A stretch of DNA of 19,408 bases from positions 1 to 19,408 of the forward strand of contig VAXR01000047.1 in assembly GCA_005885165.1 (NCBI GenBank), given 5' to 3'. The notes under the pieces are model-generated. The model was not told the origin of the DNA. It worked only from the letters and a program-made list of their open reading frames with translations, and did not search any database. Position 1 is the first letter of the stretch. Each line of letters begins with the position of its first letter. This DNA comes from Actinomycetota bacterium. GTDB lineage: Bacteria; Actinomycetota; Thermoleophilia; Solirubrobacterales; Thermoleophilaceae. A program made the translations under genes and the position numbers. Shown here piece by piece: positions 8,414 to 15,557 of the stretch.

Positions 8414-9714
8414 GGAGCGAACTCGCCGCCCCCGCTGCTGCTCGGCGGCGGAGCCGCGGACGGCTGTGGTGCGGAGGCGGGTGCGGGCGCGAAGCTGGCG
8501 CCCGGCGACGAGGAAGCGGCCGCGCCGCTCGGCGAAGCGCCGGCGGACGACCGAGGCGACGCGGTGTTTGCGGGCGCCGTTCGCGGCGGCGGCGCCGGCG
8601 AACGTGTACGCGGCGCCGGCCCCGTCTGAGACACGAAGCGATGCTGGGCCGCCGGCGCGCCCGCCCCGTGCGGGCTCGCGCTCGTCGCCTCGTGAAGCCG
8701 CACGGCGGGATTCCCGTGCTGCGCGCCGTGCTCGGCGGTCCGCCTGCCCGCGCGGTGCGGCAGCGTCGCCACCGTCGCGGCGCTGCCGCCCGCGAGTGCG
8801 AGCGCCGAGGCGGTGACGGCCGCGGCTTTGTGCGCGGCGACTATCTCCCCGGCGTCCTGCCAGCGCGCGGCAGCGAGCGCGGCGCGCGACTGGAACCAGT
8901 GAGTGGCCGCATCGGCTCGAGAGGCGAATCCGTCCGCGGCCGCGCGAGCCGAGCCCCGCAGGGCCGCCCAGAGCGAGCCGAGCAGGCCGAGCGGCGCGAG
9001 CGCCGCCACGCGCGAAGGCGCGGCACGGTACTCGCGCAGCCGCGCCCGGCACGCGAGGCAGCTGCGGAGGTGGGGACGCAGGCGCGCGAGCTTCTCGGCG
9101 CCGATCTCCCCGTCGACCAGCGCCGACAGGAGCGGAGCGATTCGCTCGCACTCGCCGCCCGTCTCGATTCCGGCGACGCGCTCGACGAAACTGCGCCGCC
9201 CCTCGCTCAAACAGCGGTTGACCTTCGTGTACGTCCAGCCGGTGGCGTCGCAGATCTCCCGGTAGGAGAGGCCGTCGGCGCGCAGGAGCAGCGCGCGGAC
9301 CTCCTGCGGCTTCAGGTGGCTCAGGGCCTCGGCACCGAGTCGCAGCGTGTCGCGGCGCTCGGCGAGGTCGGCGGGACCCGGCGAGCGCCCAACCAGGGGC
9401 TCGAGCTCCTCCGGCTCGCTCGGAACCCCGTGCCGCTCGCCCTGCTTGCGGAGCGCGAACGCCTCGTGCTTGACGACCGTCTTCAGCCACGGGAGGAGCT
9501 CGCCCGGATCGGTGGTCGGCGCCTTGGTGAGCAGGATCTCGACGCCGCGTTGGTAGGCGTCCTCGGCGTCCTCCGGTGTGGCGGCGTAGCGGCGCGCAAC
9601 CGCCATGAGCTGCGCGCCGTGGCGCTCCAGCAGGTCGACCGCCGCCGGGTCGACCTCGGCGCGCGGCGGCCGGGTGCGCTTCGGCCGCCCGGATGATCGA
9701 GTCGCTGTCGCCAC
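8410..9714 (-). CDS. sigma-70 family (ECF-like) factor fused to anti-sigma-type zinc finger, with hydrophobic segment and Pro/Ala/Ser-rich tail
   Basis: 434 aa. Residues about 26-92 are sigma region 2 (LLERHGAQLMAVARRYA, EDAEDAYQRGVEILL); about 128-178 are sigma region 4 with a helix-turn-helix (LSYREICDATGWTYTKVNRCL, 149-169). Then comes a zf-HC2/ZAS-like finger: C189, H215, C219, C222 (CX25HX3CX2C), normally found in separate anti-sigma factors. Residues about 297-318 are weakly hydrophobic (Ala/Val/Leu) and could cross the membrane; the final 110 residues are rich in Pro, Ala, Ser and His. The protein could thus bind promoter DNA and carry its own restraint. The GTG at 9714 is preceded by GGAAGG eight bases upstream; longer frames run into non-coding-like sequence. 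It shares CTAG at 8410-8413 with the cyclase as both stops. Sigma and finger assignments are firm, tail function unknown. Confidence 0.85.
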   Translation of the reverse strand: MATATRSSGRPKRTRPPRAEVDPAAVDLLERHGAQLMAVARRYAATPEDAEDAYQRGVEILLTKAPTTDPGELLPWLKTVVKHEAFALRKQGERHGVPSEPEELEPLVGRSPGPADLAERRDTLRLGAEALSHLKPQEVRALLLRADGLSYREICDATGWTYTKVNRCLSEGRRSFVERVAGIETGGECERIAPLLSALVDGEIGAEKLARLRPHLRSCLACRARLREYRAAPSRVAALAPLGLLGSLWAALRGSARAAADGFASRADAATHWFQSRAALAAARWQDAGEIVAAHKAAAVTASALALAGGSAATVATLPHRAGRRTAEHGAQHGNPAVRLHEATSASPHGAGAPAAQHRFVSQTGPAPRTRSPAPPPRTAPANTASPRSSAGASPSGAAASSSPGASFAPAPASAPQPSAAPPPSSSGGGEFAP

Positions 9715-9721
9715 TGTGATC

Positions 9722-9749
9722 GCCTTCCGATCCTCTAAGAGGCGAAGGC
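9722..9749 (-). promoter_or_regulatory. nested inverted repeats covering the ribosome binding site of the sigma gene
   Basis: Outer arms GCCTTC (9722-9727) and GAAGGC (9744-9749) enclose an 11-base palindrome CCTCT-A-AGAGG (9732-9742). On the minus strand the outer arm contains most of the GGAAGG ribosome binding site (9723-9728) lying 8 bases before the GTG. As RNA this could mask the site; as DNA it could be an operator. The structure is seen, its function is inferred. Confidence 0.4.
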
Positions 9750-9769
9750 CGCGGCGCAACGGACGACGT

Positions 9770-9786
9770 CCCCCGAACGTCGGGGG
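9770..9786. repeat. perfect inverted repeat in the divergent promoter region
   Basis: CCCCCGA-ACG-TCGGGGG: a 7-bp perfect stem with a 3-base centre, midway in the 256-base gap between the sigma gene and the sugar-transferase gene. It may be a regulator binding site or an RNA hairpin in either leader. GC-rich palindromes also arise by chance in such DNA, but this is the most regular one in a gap otherwise of mixed composition. Confidence 0.4.
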
Positions 9787-9805
9787 TCGGGTAACGGCGT
9801 TCGCG

Positions 9806-9823
9806 CAAAGTGCGCACTCTTTG
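9806..9823. repeat. palindrome with flanking CAAAG/CTTTG arms, candidate operator
   Basis: A 10-base perfect palindrome AGTGCGCACT (9809-9818) overlaps CAAAG (9806-9810) and CTTTG (9819-9823), which also form an inverted pair. It is 20 bases from the previous inverted repeat in the same divergent gap. The size suits a dimeric transcription factor. The rest of the gap (to 9970) shows no tRNA and no riboswitch I recognise. Confidence 0.35.
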
Positions 9824-9970
9824 GCAACGGTCGAGTGCTTCGCAGGTCTTGAGCGACAGCGCAACAGCGGGAAAGCGCTGCTTAGACGCGCAAGGCGGCG
9901 GGCATCACGAATGGCAACGGCGCTACATTTCACGCGCTCCGCTGTTTGGACCCGCGGGCACCCCGTCACC

Positions 9971-11476
9971 ATGGCCAACGGTCTTGTCAAGGAGCTCACC
10001 GATCTAGCGCCGCGCGACGCGGCGGCAGAGCTCCCCTCCAAGGACGTCCGGGCGGCGCAGCGGATGCTGCGCTCCCCGCTCCTGCGGTTTGAGACGGCCC
10101 GCCGTCTGGCGCGCATCGGGACGCTCTGCGCCCTCGACGTGGCCGCCCTGCTGCTCGCCATCGGCTCCGCCGCCGTCGTCAGGTCGCTCCTGCTCGGGCA
10201 CGTCGAGTTCCACAAGGCCTTCGAGCAGACGAAGCAGTACGCGCCGATCGCGTGCCTCGTCACGATCCTGCTCTTCGCGCTCGCCGGGCTCTACGGCCAC
10301 CGCGCCGTCCGGCCGGGCTTCGCGCGGATCGTCGCCGCCCTGTTCCAGGTGACGCTGGTCGTGCTCGGCTACACGATCGTGCAGGGCCAGCATTTCGCCT
10401 CGTACTACATCTTCTACGGAAGCCTCTTCTTCGCGGTCCTCTACGTGACGCTCTTCCGCGTCGTGTTCGACCGCGTGACCGGCGCGATCCTCCGCGCCGC
10501 CGGCTACCACCGCCGCACTGTGCTCGTGGGCACGGGGTCGCAGATCGACGCCGTCGTCCACGCGCTCGCCGAGGGCACGCACTCGGAGATCGAGCCCGTG
10601 GGCTTCGTCTCGCTGTCGCCCCTCCCGAGCAACGGCCTCAAGGACCTCGGCCCGCTCGAGGACCTCGAGCGCCACTTCGACTCGATCGACGAGGTGCTGA
10701 TCGCCGATCCCGCGTTCCCGCAGGAGCGGGCCGTCGAGCTCGTCGACCGCTGCCACCGGCACGGGGTTCGGGTGTGCGTGGCGCCGTCGACCATGGAGAT
10801 CCTCATGGAGCGCGTCGAGTTCGTGCCCGGCCAGACGCTGCCGTTGTTCGAGCTCAAGCCGCCGGTCTTCGAGGGCGTCGACTTCTTCATGAAGCGGACC
10901 TTCGACGTGGTGGCCTCGGCCGCGCTCGGTCTGCTGCTCGTTCCGTTCGGCGCGGTTGTCGCGCTGGCGATCAAGCTCACCTCGCGCGGGCCGGTGATCT
11001 ACCTGTCGGAGCGGGCGGGCATCGGCGGCGCGCCGTTCTTCTGCTTCAAGTTCCGGACCATGTACTCGGACGCCGATCGCCGCCAGTCCGAGCTCGAGGC
11101 CCGCAACGAGAAGGGCGGGGCGATCTTCAAGATCCGCCGCGATCCGCGCGTCACCCCAATCGGCCGGTTCCTGCGACGCTGGTCGATCGACGAGCTGCCG
11201 CAGCTCCTCAACGTGCTTAGCGGCGACATGTCGCTGGTCGGCCCGCGTCCGCTGACCATTCGCGACTACCACCACCTCGCGGCGTGGCATCGCAAGCGCA
11301 ACCTCGTGCTCCCCGGCATCACCGGCCTGTGGCAGGTGTCGGGACGCTCCGAGCTCGACTTCGACGAGCTCGTCCGGCTCGACTTCCTCTACCTCGAGCG
11401 CTGGTCGGTCTTCCTCGACCTCACGATCCTGCTGAAGACCGTCCCGGCGGTGATCCGCGCCCGCGGGGCGTGGTGA
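9971..11476 (+). CDS. exopolysaccharide polyprenyl-phosphate glycosyl-1-phosphate transferase (initiating sugar transferase)
   Basis: 501 aa with the layout of WbaP/CpsE-type enzymes. Four N-terminal membrane helices lie near 51-75, 92-108, 121-138 and 149-168; a CoA-binding-like domain covers about 180-290 (TVLVGTGSQIDAVVHAL at 183-199). A fifth membrane segment (311-337) leads into the catalytic domain: FCFKFRTMYSDAD (357-369), IDELPQLLNVLSGDMSLVGP (406-425, D407/E408) and PGITGLWQVSGRS (448-460). The enzyme transfers sugar-1-phosphate from a nucleotide sugar to undecaprenyl phosphate at the inner membrane, the first step of a surface glycan repeat unit. ATG 9971 was chosen; an in-frame ATG at 9911 would add 20 residues without clear family similarity. 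The methyltransferase follows closely, and the CDP-sugar genes lie opposite. Confidence 0.93.
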   Translation: MANGLVKELTDLAPRDAAAELPSKDVRAAQRMLRSPLLRFETARRLARIGTLCALDVAALLLAIGSAAVVRSLLLGHVEFHKAFEQTKQYAPIACLVTILLFALAGLYGHRAVRPGFARIVAALFQVTLVVLGYTIVQGQHFASYYIFYGSLFFAVLYVTLFRVVFDRVTGAILRAAGYHRRTVLVGTGSQIDAVVHALAEGTHSEIEPVGFVSLSPLPSNGLKDLGPLEDLERHFDSIDEVLIADPAFPQERAVELVDRCHRHGVRVCVAPSTMEILMERVEFVPGQTLPLFELKPPVFEGVDFFMKRTFDVVASAALGLLLVPFGAVVALAIKLTSRGPVIYLSERAGIGGAPFFCFKFRTMYSDADRRQSELEARNEKGGAIFKIRRDPRVTPIGRFLRRWSIDELPQLLNVLSGDMSLVGPRPLTIRDYHHLAAWHRKRNLVLPGITGLWQVSGRSELDFDELVRLDFLYLERWSVFLDLTILLKTVPAVIRARGAW

Positions 11477-11522
11477 GGGCGTAGCCGGCTCGAGCCGCTA
11501 CGACGACGAGCTCTGGGAGCTC

Positions 11523-12065
11523 GTGCCGGAGGACCACGGTCCGCCGCCACCGCATCTCGTTGGGTTCGTGCGGGGGCTGGAGCCCTGCGATCGCGCCCTC
11601 GACATCGGCTGCGGCGACGGGCGGCTGACGGGCGAGCTCCGCTGCGGACACGTGTCGGCGGCCGACGTCTCGGCCGTCGCGCTCGAGCGAGCCCGAAGGC
11701 GGCTGCCAGAGGCGGACGTCGTGCAGCTGCACCCCGACGAGCCGCTCCCGCTCCCCGACTCGGCCTTTGACCTGGTGCTCTGCGCGAACACGCTCGAGCA
11801 CGTCCGGGACGTCCAGCTGCTGCTGTCGGAGGCGCGGCGGGTGCTCCAGCCCCGGGGTCGGCTCGCGGTGGCGACGCCCGCGCACGGCCGGTTGAGCGGG
11901 CTCGCGGTCCTCGCGCGCGGCTTCGAGCGTGAGTTCGACCCGCACTCGCCGCACCTTCGCTTCTTCACGCGGCGCTCGCTGGCGCGGCTGCTCGCCGATC
12001 TCGGCTTCGAGGTCGAGTCCCTGCGCCGCTCAGGCCGCGACCTACTCGCCGTGGCCAGGCGCTGA
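11523..12065 (+). CDS. class I SAM-dependent methyltransferase
   Basis: 180 aa from the GTG at 11523. SAM-binding motif I is ALDIGCGDGRL, followed by an Asp-containing second strand (AADVSAVALERARRRL) and FDLVLCANTLEHV, typical of methyltransf_11/UbiE-like enzymes. RRVLQPRGRLAVATP is the usual post-motif strand. The acceptor is unknown; position after the sugar transferase suggests a glycan, nucleotide sugar or lipid-linked intermediate. The start is doubtful: upstream codons 11481-11522 read GSSRYDDELWELV-like sequence in frame, which looks like real protein, but no ATG, GTG or TTG occurs in that frame after the in-frame TGA at 11451. A short GGGAG lies only 3 bases before the GTG. The 3' end overlaps the convergent histidine kinase gene by 24 bases. 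Confidence 0.82.
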   Translation: MPEDHGPPPPHLVGFVRGLEPCDRALDIGCGDGRLTGELRCGHVSAADVSAVALERARRRLPEADVVQLHPDEPLPLPDSAFDLVLCANTLEHVRDVQLLLSEARRVLQPRGRLAVATPAHGRLSGLAVLARGFEREFDPHSPHLRFFTRRSLARLLADLGFEVESLRRSGRDLLAVARR

Positions 12066-12860
12066 CGCCTCGGGCAGCCAGATCCGAACGGTCGTCCCGC
12101 CGCCCGGGGTCGACTCGATCTCGGCCTCGCCGCGGCTCGCGGTCACAGTGCCGTAAACGGTCGCGAGGCCGAGCCCAGTGCCCGTCCCCTTGGGCTTCGT
12201 GGTGAAGAAGGGCTCGAACGCGTGGGCCATCACGTCCGGCTCCATCCCGACACCGTCGTCGCCAACAGAGAGGAGGACGTACGGCCCGGGCGGCAGCGAC
12301 TCCGGCAGGCCGTTCCGTCGCGCGGCGGCGTCCACTCGCGCCGTCTCGATCGTGACGGTCCCGCCGTCGGGCATGGCGTCCCTCGCGTTCACGACGAGGT
12401 TCAGCACGACCTGCTCGAGCTGGCTCGGATCGGCGCTGACCCTGCAGCCTTCCGGAGCGAGCCGCGTGACGAGCCTGACGTGCTCGCCAATCGTGCGCCG
12501 CAGAAGACGCTCCGCCTCGCGGACCACGGAATTCAGGTCCAGGACCTCCGGCTCGATCGCCTCCTCGCGGCTGAAGACGAGCAGCTGGTGGGTGAGATCG
12601 GACGCGCGCTCGGCAGCCCGCCGGATCTCGTCGACATCCCTGCGCAGCTCGCTGTCCTCGGGAAGCTGCTCCCGGACGAAGTACGCGTAGTTGAGGATCA
12701 CCGCGAGCAGGTTGTTGAAGTCGTGAGCGACGCCGGCGGCGAGCTGGCCGATGGTCTCGAGCCGCTGGGCCTGGGCCAGGCGGGCCTCGAGGCGGCCCCG
12801 CTGGAGCCGCGCCTCGCGCCGCTCGGTGGTCTCCGCCTGGTCGGGAGCGTGAGGACTCAT
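12042..12860 (-). CDS. soluble sensor histidine kinase (NtrB-like HisKA/HATPase_c)
   Basis: 272 aa. A short charged N-terminal helix (10-38) leads into the H box GQLAAGVAHDFNNLLAVI (38-55, phospho-acceptor H46). The ATP-binding domain has the N box LNLVVNARDAMPDGG (153-167, N158), G1 GDDGVGM (200-206), FEPFFTTK (215-222) and G2 GTGTGLGLATVYG (225-237). All catalytic residues are present. There is no membrane segment, PAS or GAF domain, so the signal input must come through a partner or a missing N-terminal part. No response regulator is encoded nearby, so it is an orphan as seen. It is the last gene of the minus-strand group, 66 bases after the transporter, and overlaps the methyltransferase end by 24 bases. 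Confidence 0.9.
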   Translation of the reverse strand: MSPHAPDQAETTERREARLQRGRLEARLAQAQRLETIGQLAAGVAHDFNNLLAVILNYAYFVREQLPEDSELRRDVDEIRRAAERASDLTHQLLVFSREEAIEPEVLDLNSVVREAERLLRRTIGEHVRLVTRLAPEGCRVSADPSQLEQVVLNLVVNARDAMPDGGTVTIETARVDAAARRNGLPESLPPGPYVLLSVGDDGVGMEPDVMAHAFEPFFTTKPKGTGTGLGLATVYGTVTASRGEAEIESTPGGGTTVRIWLPEASAPGHGE

Positions 12861-12926
12861 CGGCCTAGATCCAGGCGCGATGGTATCCGGCCCTCCAGCC
12901 GCCCCCGCTCCGCCGACAGGATCCCC

Positions 12927-14462
12927 CTAGCTGCGGCTGGCCAGCGCACCGCCCGGGCATACGCCCGCCTCGACCCGCCGGCGCGGGTTCTGGATCCCGA
13001 CGGCCGAGATTGCGCCCCCGAGCATCGCGAGGATCGCGCTTGCCAGCATTCCGGCCCTGAACGCGTCGACCGACGCCGCGCGAATCGCGACCCGGCCGGC
13101 CGGCTCCACGCCACCTGGCGCCGACGCGAGCGGGCGCGACCGCGCGACGGCCACCCCGTGCCGGGATGCCGCATTGAGGGGCACGCCCTGCAGCTTCGAG
13201 TCGAGCGTCGACCCGAACACCCCGGCCACGACCGCGCCGATGCCCGCGATCGCCAGGAGTCCGGCCACGCGCGCAATCGCGTTGTTGACGCCGGAGGCGA
13301 TCCCCGCATGGTGCTCGTCCACGCCCGCAAGGACGGCCGCCGTAAGCGGCGCGACCGTGATCGCGAGGCCGAACGCGAAGATCGTGGCGCCGGGCAGGAC
13401 GTCCCTTACGTAGGAGATGTGGGCGCCCAGCCCCACGAACCACAGAAGCCCGAGACCGGCCACGACCGGGCCGGCGCCCATGAACAACCGCGGCCCGTAC
13501 CGGTCGGCCAGCGCGCCGAAGCGCCGCGAGAGAGCGAACATCACGAGCGTGATCGGGAGCAGCGCCAGACCGGCGTCGATGGGGCTGTAGCCCGCGACCT
13601 CCTGGAGGTAGAGGGAGATGAAGAACGTGGCGCCGCCGAGCGCCGCGTAGACGAGGAGCGTGGATGCGTTCCCGACCGCGAAGTTGCGGCGGCGGAAGAG
13701 CGAGAGGGGCAGCATCGGGTCGGGCGAGCGCATCTCCTGGGCGACGAACAGGATGAGGCACACGACCCCGATCACCAGCGGCGGCGCGACGAGGAGGTCG
13801 CCAAAGCTGCGTGTCGGCTCCTCGATCAGGGCGGTCACGACCCCCGCCAGCCCGGCCGCGCACAGCACCGCCCCGAGGATGTCGACGCGGCGGTGCTCGG
13901 TCTCGTCGAGCCTTCGCGGCATGTGGCGGACGAGGTAGATGGCGACGGCGATCGGAAGCAGGTTGATGGCGAAAACGAGTCGCCACGACGCTGCCTGGAT
14001 CAGCACGCCGCCGATCAGCGGCCCGATGACCGTCGATATCCCGCCCCACGCGGTCCACGATCCGATCGCCGCGCCCCGCTCGTCCTCGTCGAACGTCGCG
14101 ACGATCACCGCAAGCGCGCTCGGCACGAGCAGCGCGCCGGCTGCGCCCTGCAGGGCACGTGCGCCGCACAGCAGCGCGGGAGTCGGCGCGACCGCGCAGA
14201 GGATCGACGTGACGCCGAAACCGGCGAGGCCGAGCGCGAAGATCCGGCGACGGCCGAACAGGTCCGACAGGGAGCCGCCCACGAGCATCAGCGAGCCGAG
14301 CGTGAGCAGGTATGCCTCCACCACCCACTGCTGCGTCGCGAGGCCGGCGTGCAGGTCGCGGCGGATCGCAGGCAGCGCGACGTTCACCACGGTCCCGTCG
14401 GTGAAGACGATCGCGGACCCGAGGATGGCCGCCACCAGCGTGAGGCGCTTCTGCCGGGCCAT
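12927..14462 (-). CDS. MFS transporter, DHA2/EmrB-QacA type drug:H+ antiporter family
   Basis: 511 aa, consistent with 14 membrane helices. TM1 carries FTDGTVVNVALPAI (20-33) with the conserved Asp D22; motif A is GGSLSDLFGRRR (62-73); motif C is in the fifth helix (GGISTVIGPLIGG). TTLVYAALGG-like and FFISLYLQEVAGYSP stretches in the second half are also typical of the family. Members export drugs, dyes, lipids or siderophore-like compounds with proton exchange. The extra loop before the last helix (LDSKLQGVPLNAASRHG and following) is usual for this group. ATG at 14462 is the natural family start; no ribosome binding site is seen, and the gene begins 11 bases after the dehydratase stop, so translation may be coupled. 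Substrate is unknown; a role in glycan export is possible but unproven. Confidence 0.92.
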   Translation of the reverse strand: MARQKRLTLVAAILGSAIVFTDGTVVNVALPAIRRDLHAGLATQQWVVEAYLLTLGSLMLVGGSLSDLFGRRRIFALGLAGFGVTSILCAVAPTPALLCGARALQGAAGALLVPSALAVIVATFDEDERGAAIGSWTAWGGISTVIGPLIGGVLIQAASWRLVFAINLLPIAVAIYLVRHMPRRLDETEHRRVDILGAVLCAAGLAGVVTALIEEPTRSFGDLLVAPPLVIGVVCLILFVAQEMRSPDPMLPLSLFRRRNFAVGNASTLLVYAALGGATFFISLYLQEVAGYSPIDAGLALLPITLVMFALSRRFGALADRYGPRLFMGAGPVVAGLGLLWFVGLGAHISYVRDVLPGATIFAFGLAITVAPLTAAVLAGVDEHHAGIASGVNNAIARVAGLLAIAGIGAVVAGVFGSTLDSKLQGVPLNAASRHGVAVARSRPLASAPGGVEPAGRVAIRAASVDAFRAGMLASAILAMLGGAISAVGIQNPRRRVEAGVCPGGALASRS

Positions 14463-14473
14463 TGGGAGGAACG

Positions 14474-15502
14474 CTACAGGCGGGGTGGCGGCTCGCCGGC
14501 GAGGTAGGAGCGCACCTGCCCCTCGGTGGCGGCCGCGGCGTCGCCCTCCCGGTAGCGCCGGAACCAGGCCACGGTCGCGGCGAGGCCGTCGCGAAGGTCC
14601 CACGACGGGCGCCAGCCGAGCCCTTCGCGAGCCTTGGTCGAGTCGATGCGGAGCTCGGGCACCTCGCTCGGTCCGCCCGCGTCGACCGCCTCCCAGGCGA
14701 GGCCCTCGCCCCACAGCTCGCAGATCATGTCCGCCACCTCGCGCACCGGCCGCTCGTCGCTCGGGTCCGGTCCGAAGTTCAACGCATCGGCGGCGCTCGC
14801 GTCCTCGAGCAGCCGCTCGGCGAGCATGAGGTAGCCGGCCAGCGGGTTCAGCACGTGCTGCCACGGCCTGACCGCATCGGGCCGGCGTATCGCGAGCGTG
14901 GAACCGTCGAGCGCGGCCCGCATGGCGTCCGGCACGAGGCGCGCGGGCGCCCAGTCCCCGCCGCCGATCACGTTTCCCGCCCGGGCGGACGCGAGCGCCG
15001 GGCCTCCGTCCCGCGCGAACGAGGCGCGGTAGGCGGAGGTGACGAGCTCCGCGCACGCCTTGGAGCTCGAGTACGGATCGTCGCCCCCGAGCGGGTCCCC
15101 CTCCGCCGACGGGCGGCCGTCCGCTCGCGGCCGGTAGCACTTGTCGCTCGTCACGACGACCACCGCGCGGAGCGACGGCGCGCTGCGCGCGGCCTCGAGC
15201 ACGTTGGCCGTGCCCAGCACGTTGGTGGCGTAGGTCCCGACCGGGTCCTCGTGGCCGACGCGCACGATCGTCTGCGCGGCGAGGTGGAAGAGGAGGTCGG
15301 GGCGCGCCTCCGCCACCGCGCGCGCGACGGCCTCGCGGTCCCGGACGTCGCCGGCGTGCGAGGGCACGCGGCGCTCGAGGTCGAGCGTCTCGAACAGCGA
15401 CGGCCGGGTCGGCGCGCCCCGCCCGAACCCGATTACTTCGGCCCCGAGCTCCAGCAGGAGCGTCGAGAGCCACGCGCCCTTGAACCCGGTGTGGCCCGTC
15501 AC
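14474..15502 (-). CDS. rfbG: CDP-glucose 4,6-dehydratase
   Basis: At least 342 aa of an extended short-chain dehydrogenase. Diagnostic RfbG stretches: TGHTGFKGAWLS (2-13), FHLAAQTIVR (72-81), TYATNVLGTANVLEA (90-104), VVVVTSDKCY (114-123), DPLGGDDPYSSSKACAEL (136-153, catalytic Y144 and K148), ARAGNVIGGGDWA and RPWQHVLNPLAGYL. It converts CDP-glucose to CDP-4-keto-6-deoxyglucose, the entry to CDP-linked 3,6-dideoxysugars. The annotated GTG at 15502 begins inside the Rossmann beta strand: upstream in-frame codons read LWRGRRVL, matching the normal family N-terminus, yet no ATG, GTG or TTG is available there. The nearest plausible alternative is a CTG at 15553, just past the glycosyltransferase stop. 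So the true protein is probably about 17 residues longer. Confidence 0.88.
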   Translation of the reverse strand: MTGHTGFKGAWLSTLLLELGAEVIGFGRGAPTRPSLFETLDLERRVPSHAGDVRDREAVARAVAEARPDLLFHLAAQTIVRVGHEDPVGTYATNVLGTANVLEAARSAPSLRAVVVVTSDKCYRPRADGRPSAEGDPLGGDDPYSSSKACAELVTSAYRASFARDGGPALASARAGNVIGGGDWAPARLVPDAMRAALDGSTLAIRRPDAVRPWQHVLNPLAGYLMLAERLLEDASAADALNFGPDPSDERPVREVADMICELWGEGLAWEAVDAGGPSEVPELRIDSTKAREGLGWRPSWDLRDGLAATVAWFRRYREGDAAAATEGQVRSYLAGEPPPRL

Positions 15503-15557
15503 GAGGACGCGCCGCCCCCGCCAGAGCTCGCGGTCTAGCTGCGGGCCCGCCAGGACG

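Noticed and set aside
9715..9800. ECF-type promoter (GGAAC/CGTT) for self-activation of the sigma gene
   Set aside because: A GAAC and a CGTT are present on the minus strand but their spacing (about 19) does not fit the usual 15-17, so it was not annotated.
9715..9970. tRNA(Sec), other tRNA, or a known riboswitch in the largest gap
   Set aside because: I found no T-arm GGTTCGA-type sequence, no acceptor pairing and no GEMM, ydaO or similar core; only inverted repeats are supportable.
9911..9970. Upstream ATG at 9911 as the start of the sugar transferase
   Set aside because: It would add 20 residues with no recognisable family similarity and no better ribosome binding site; kept only as an alternative.
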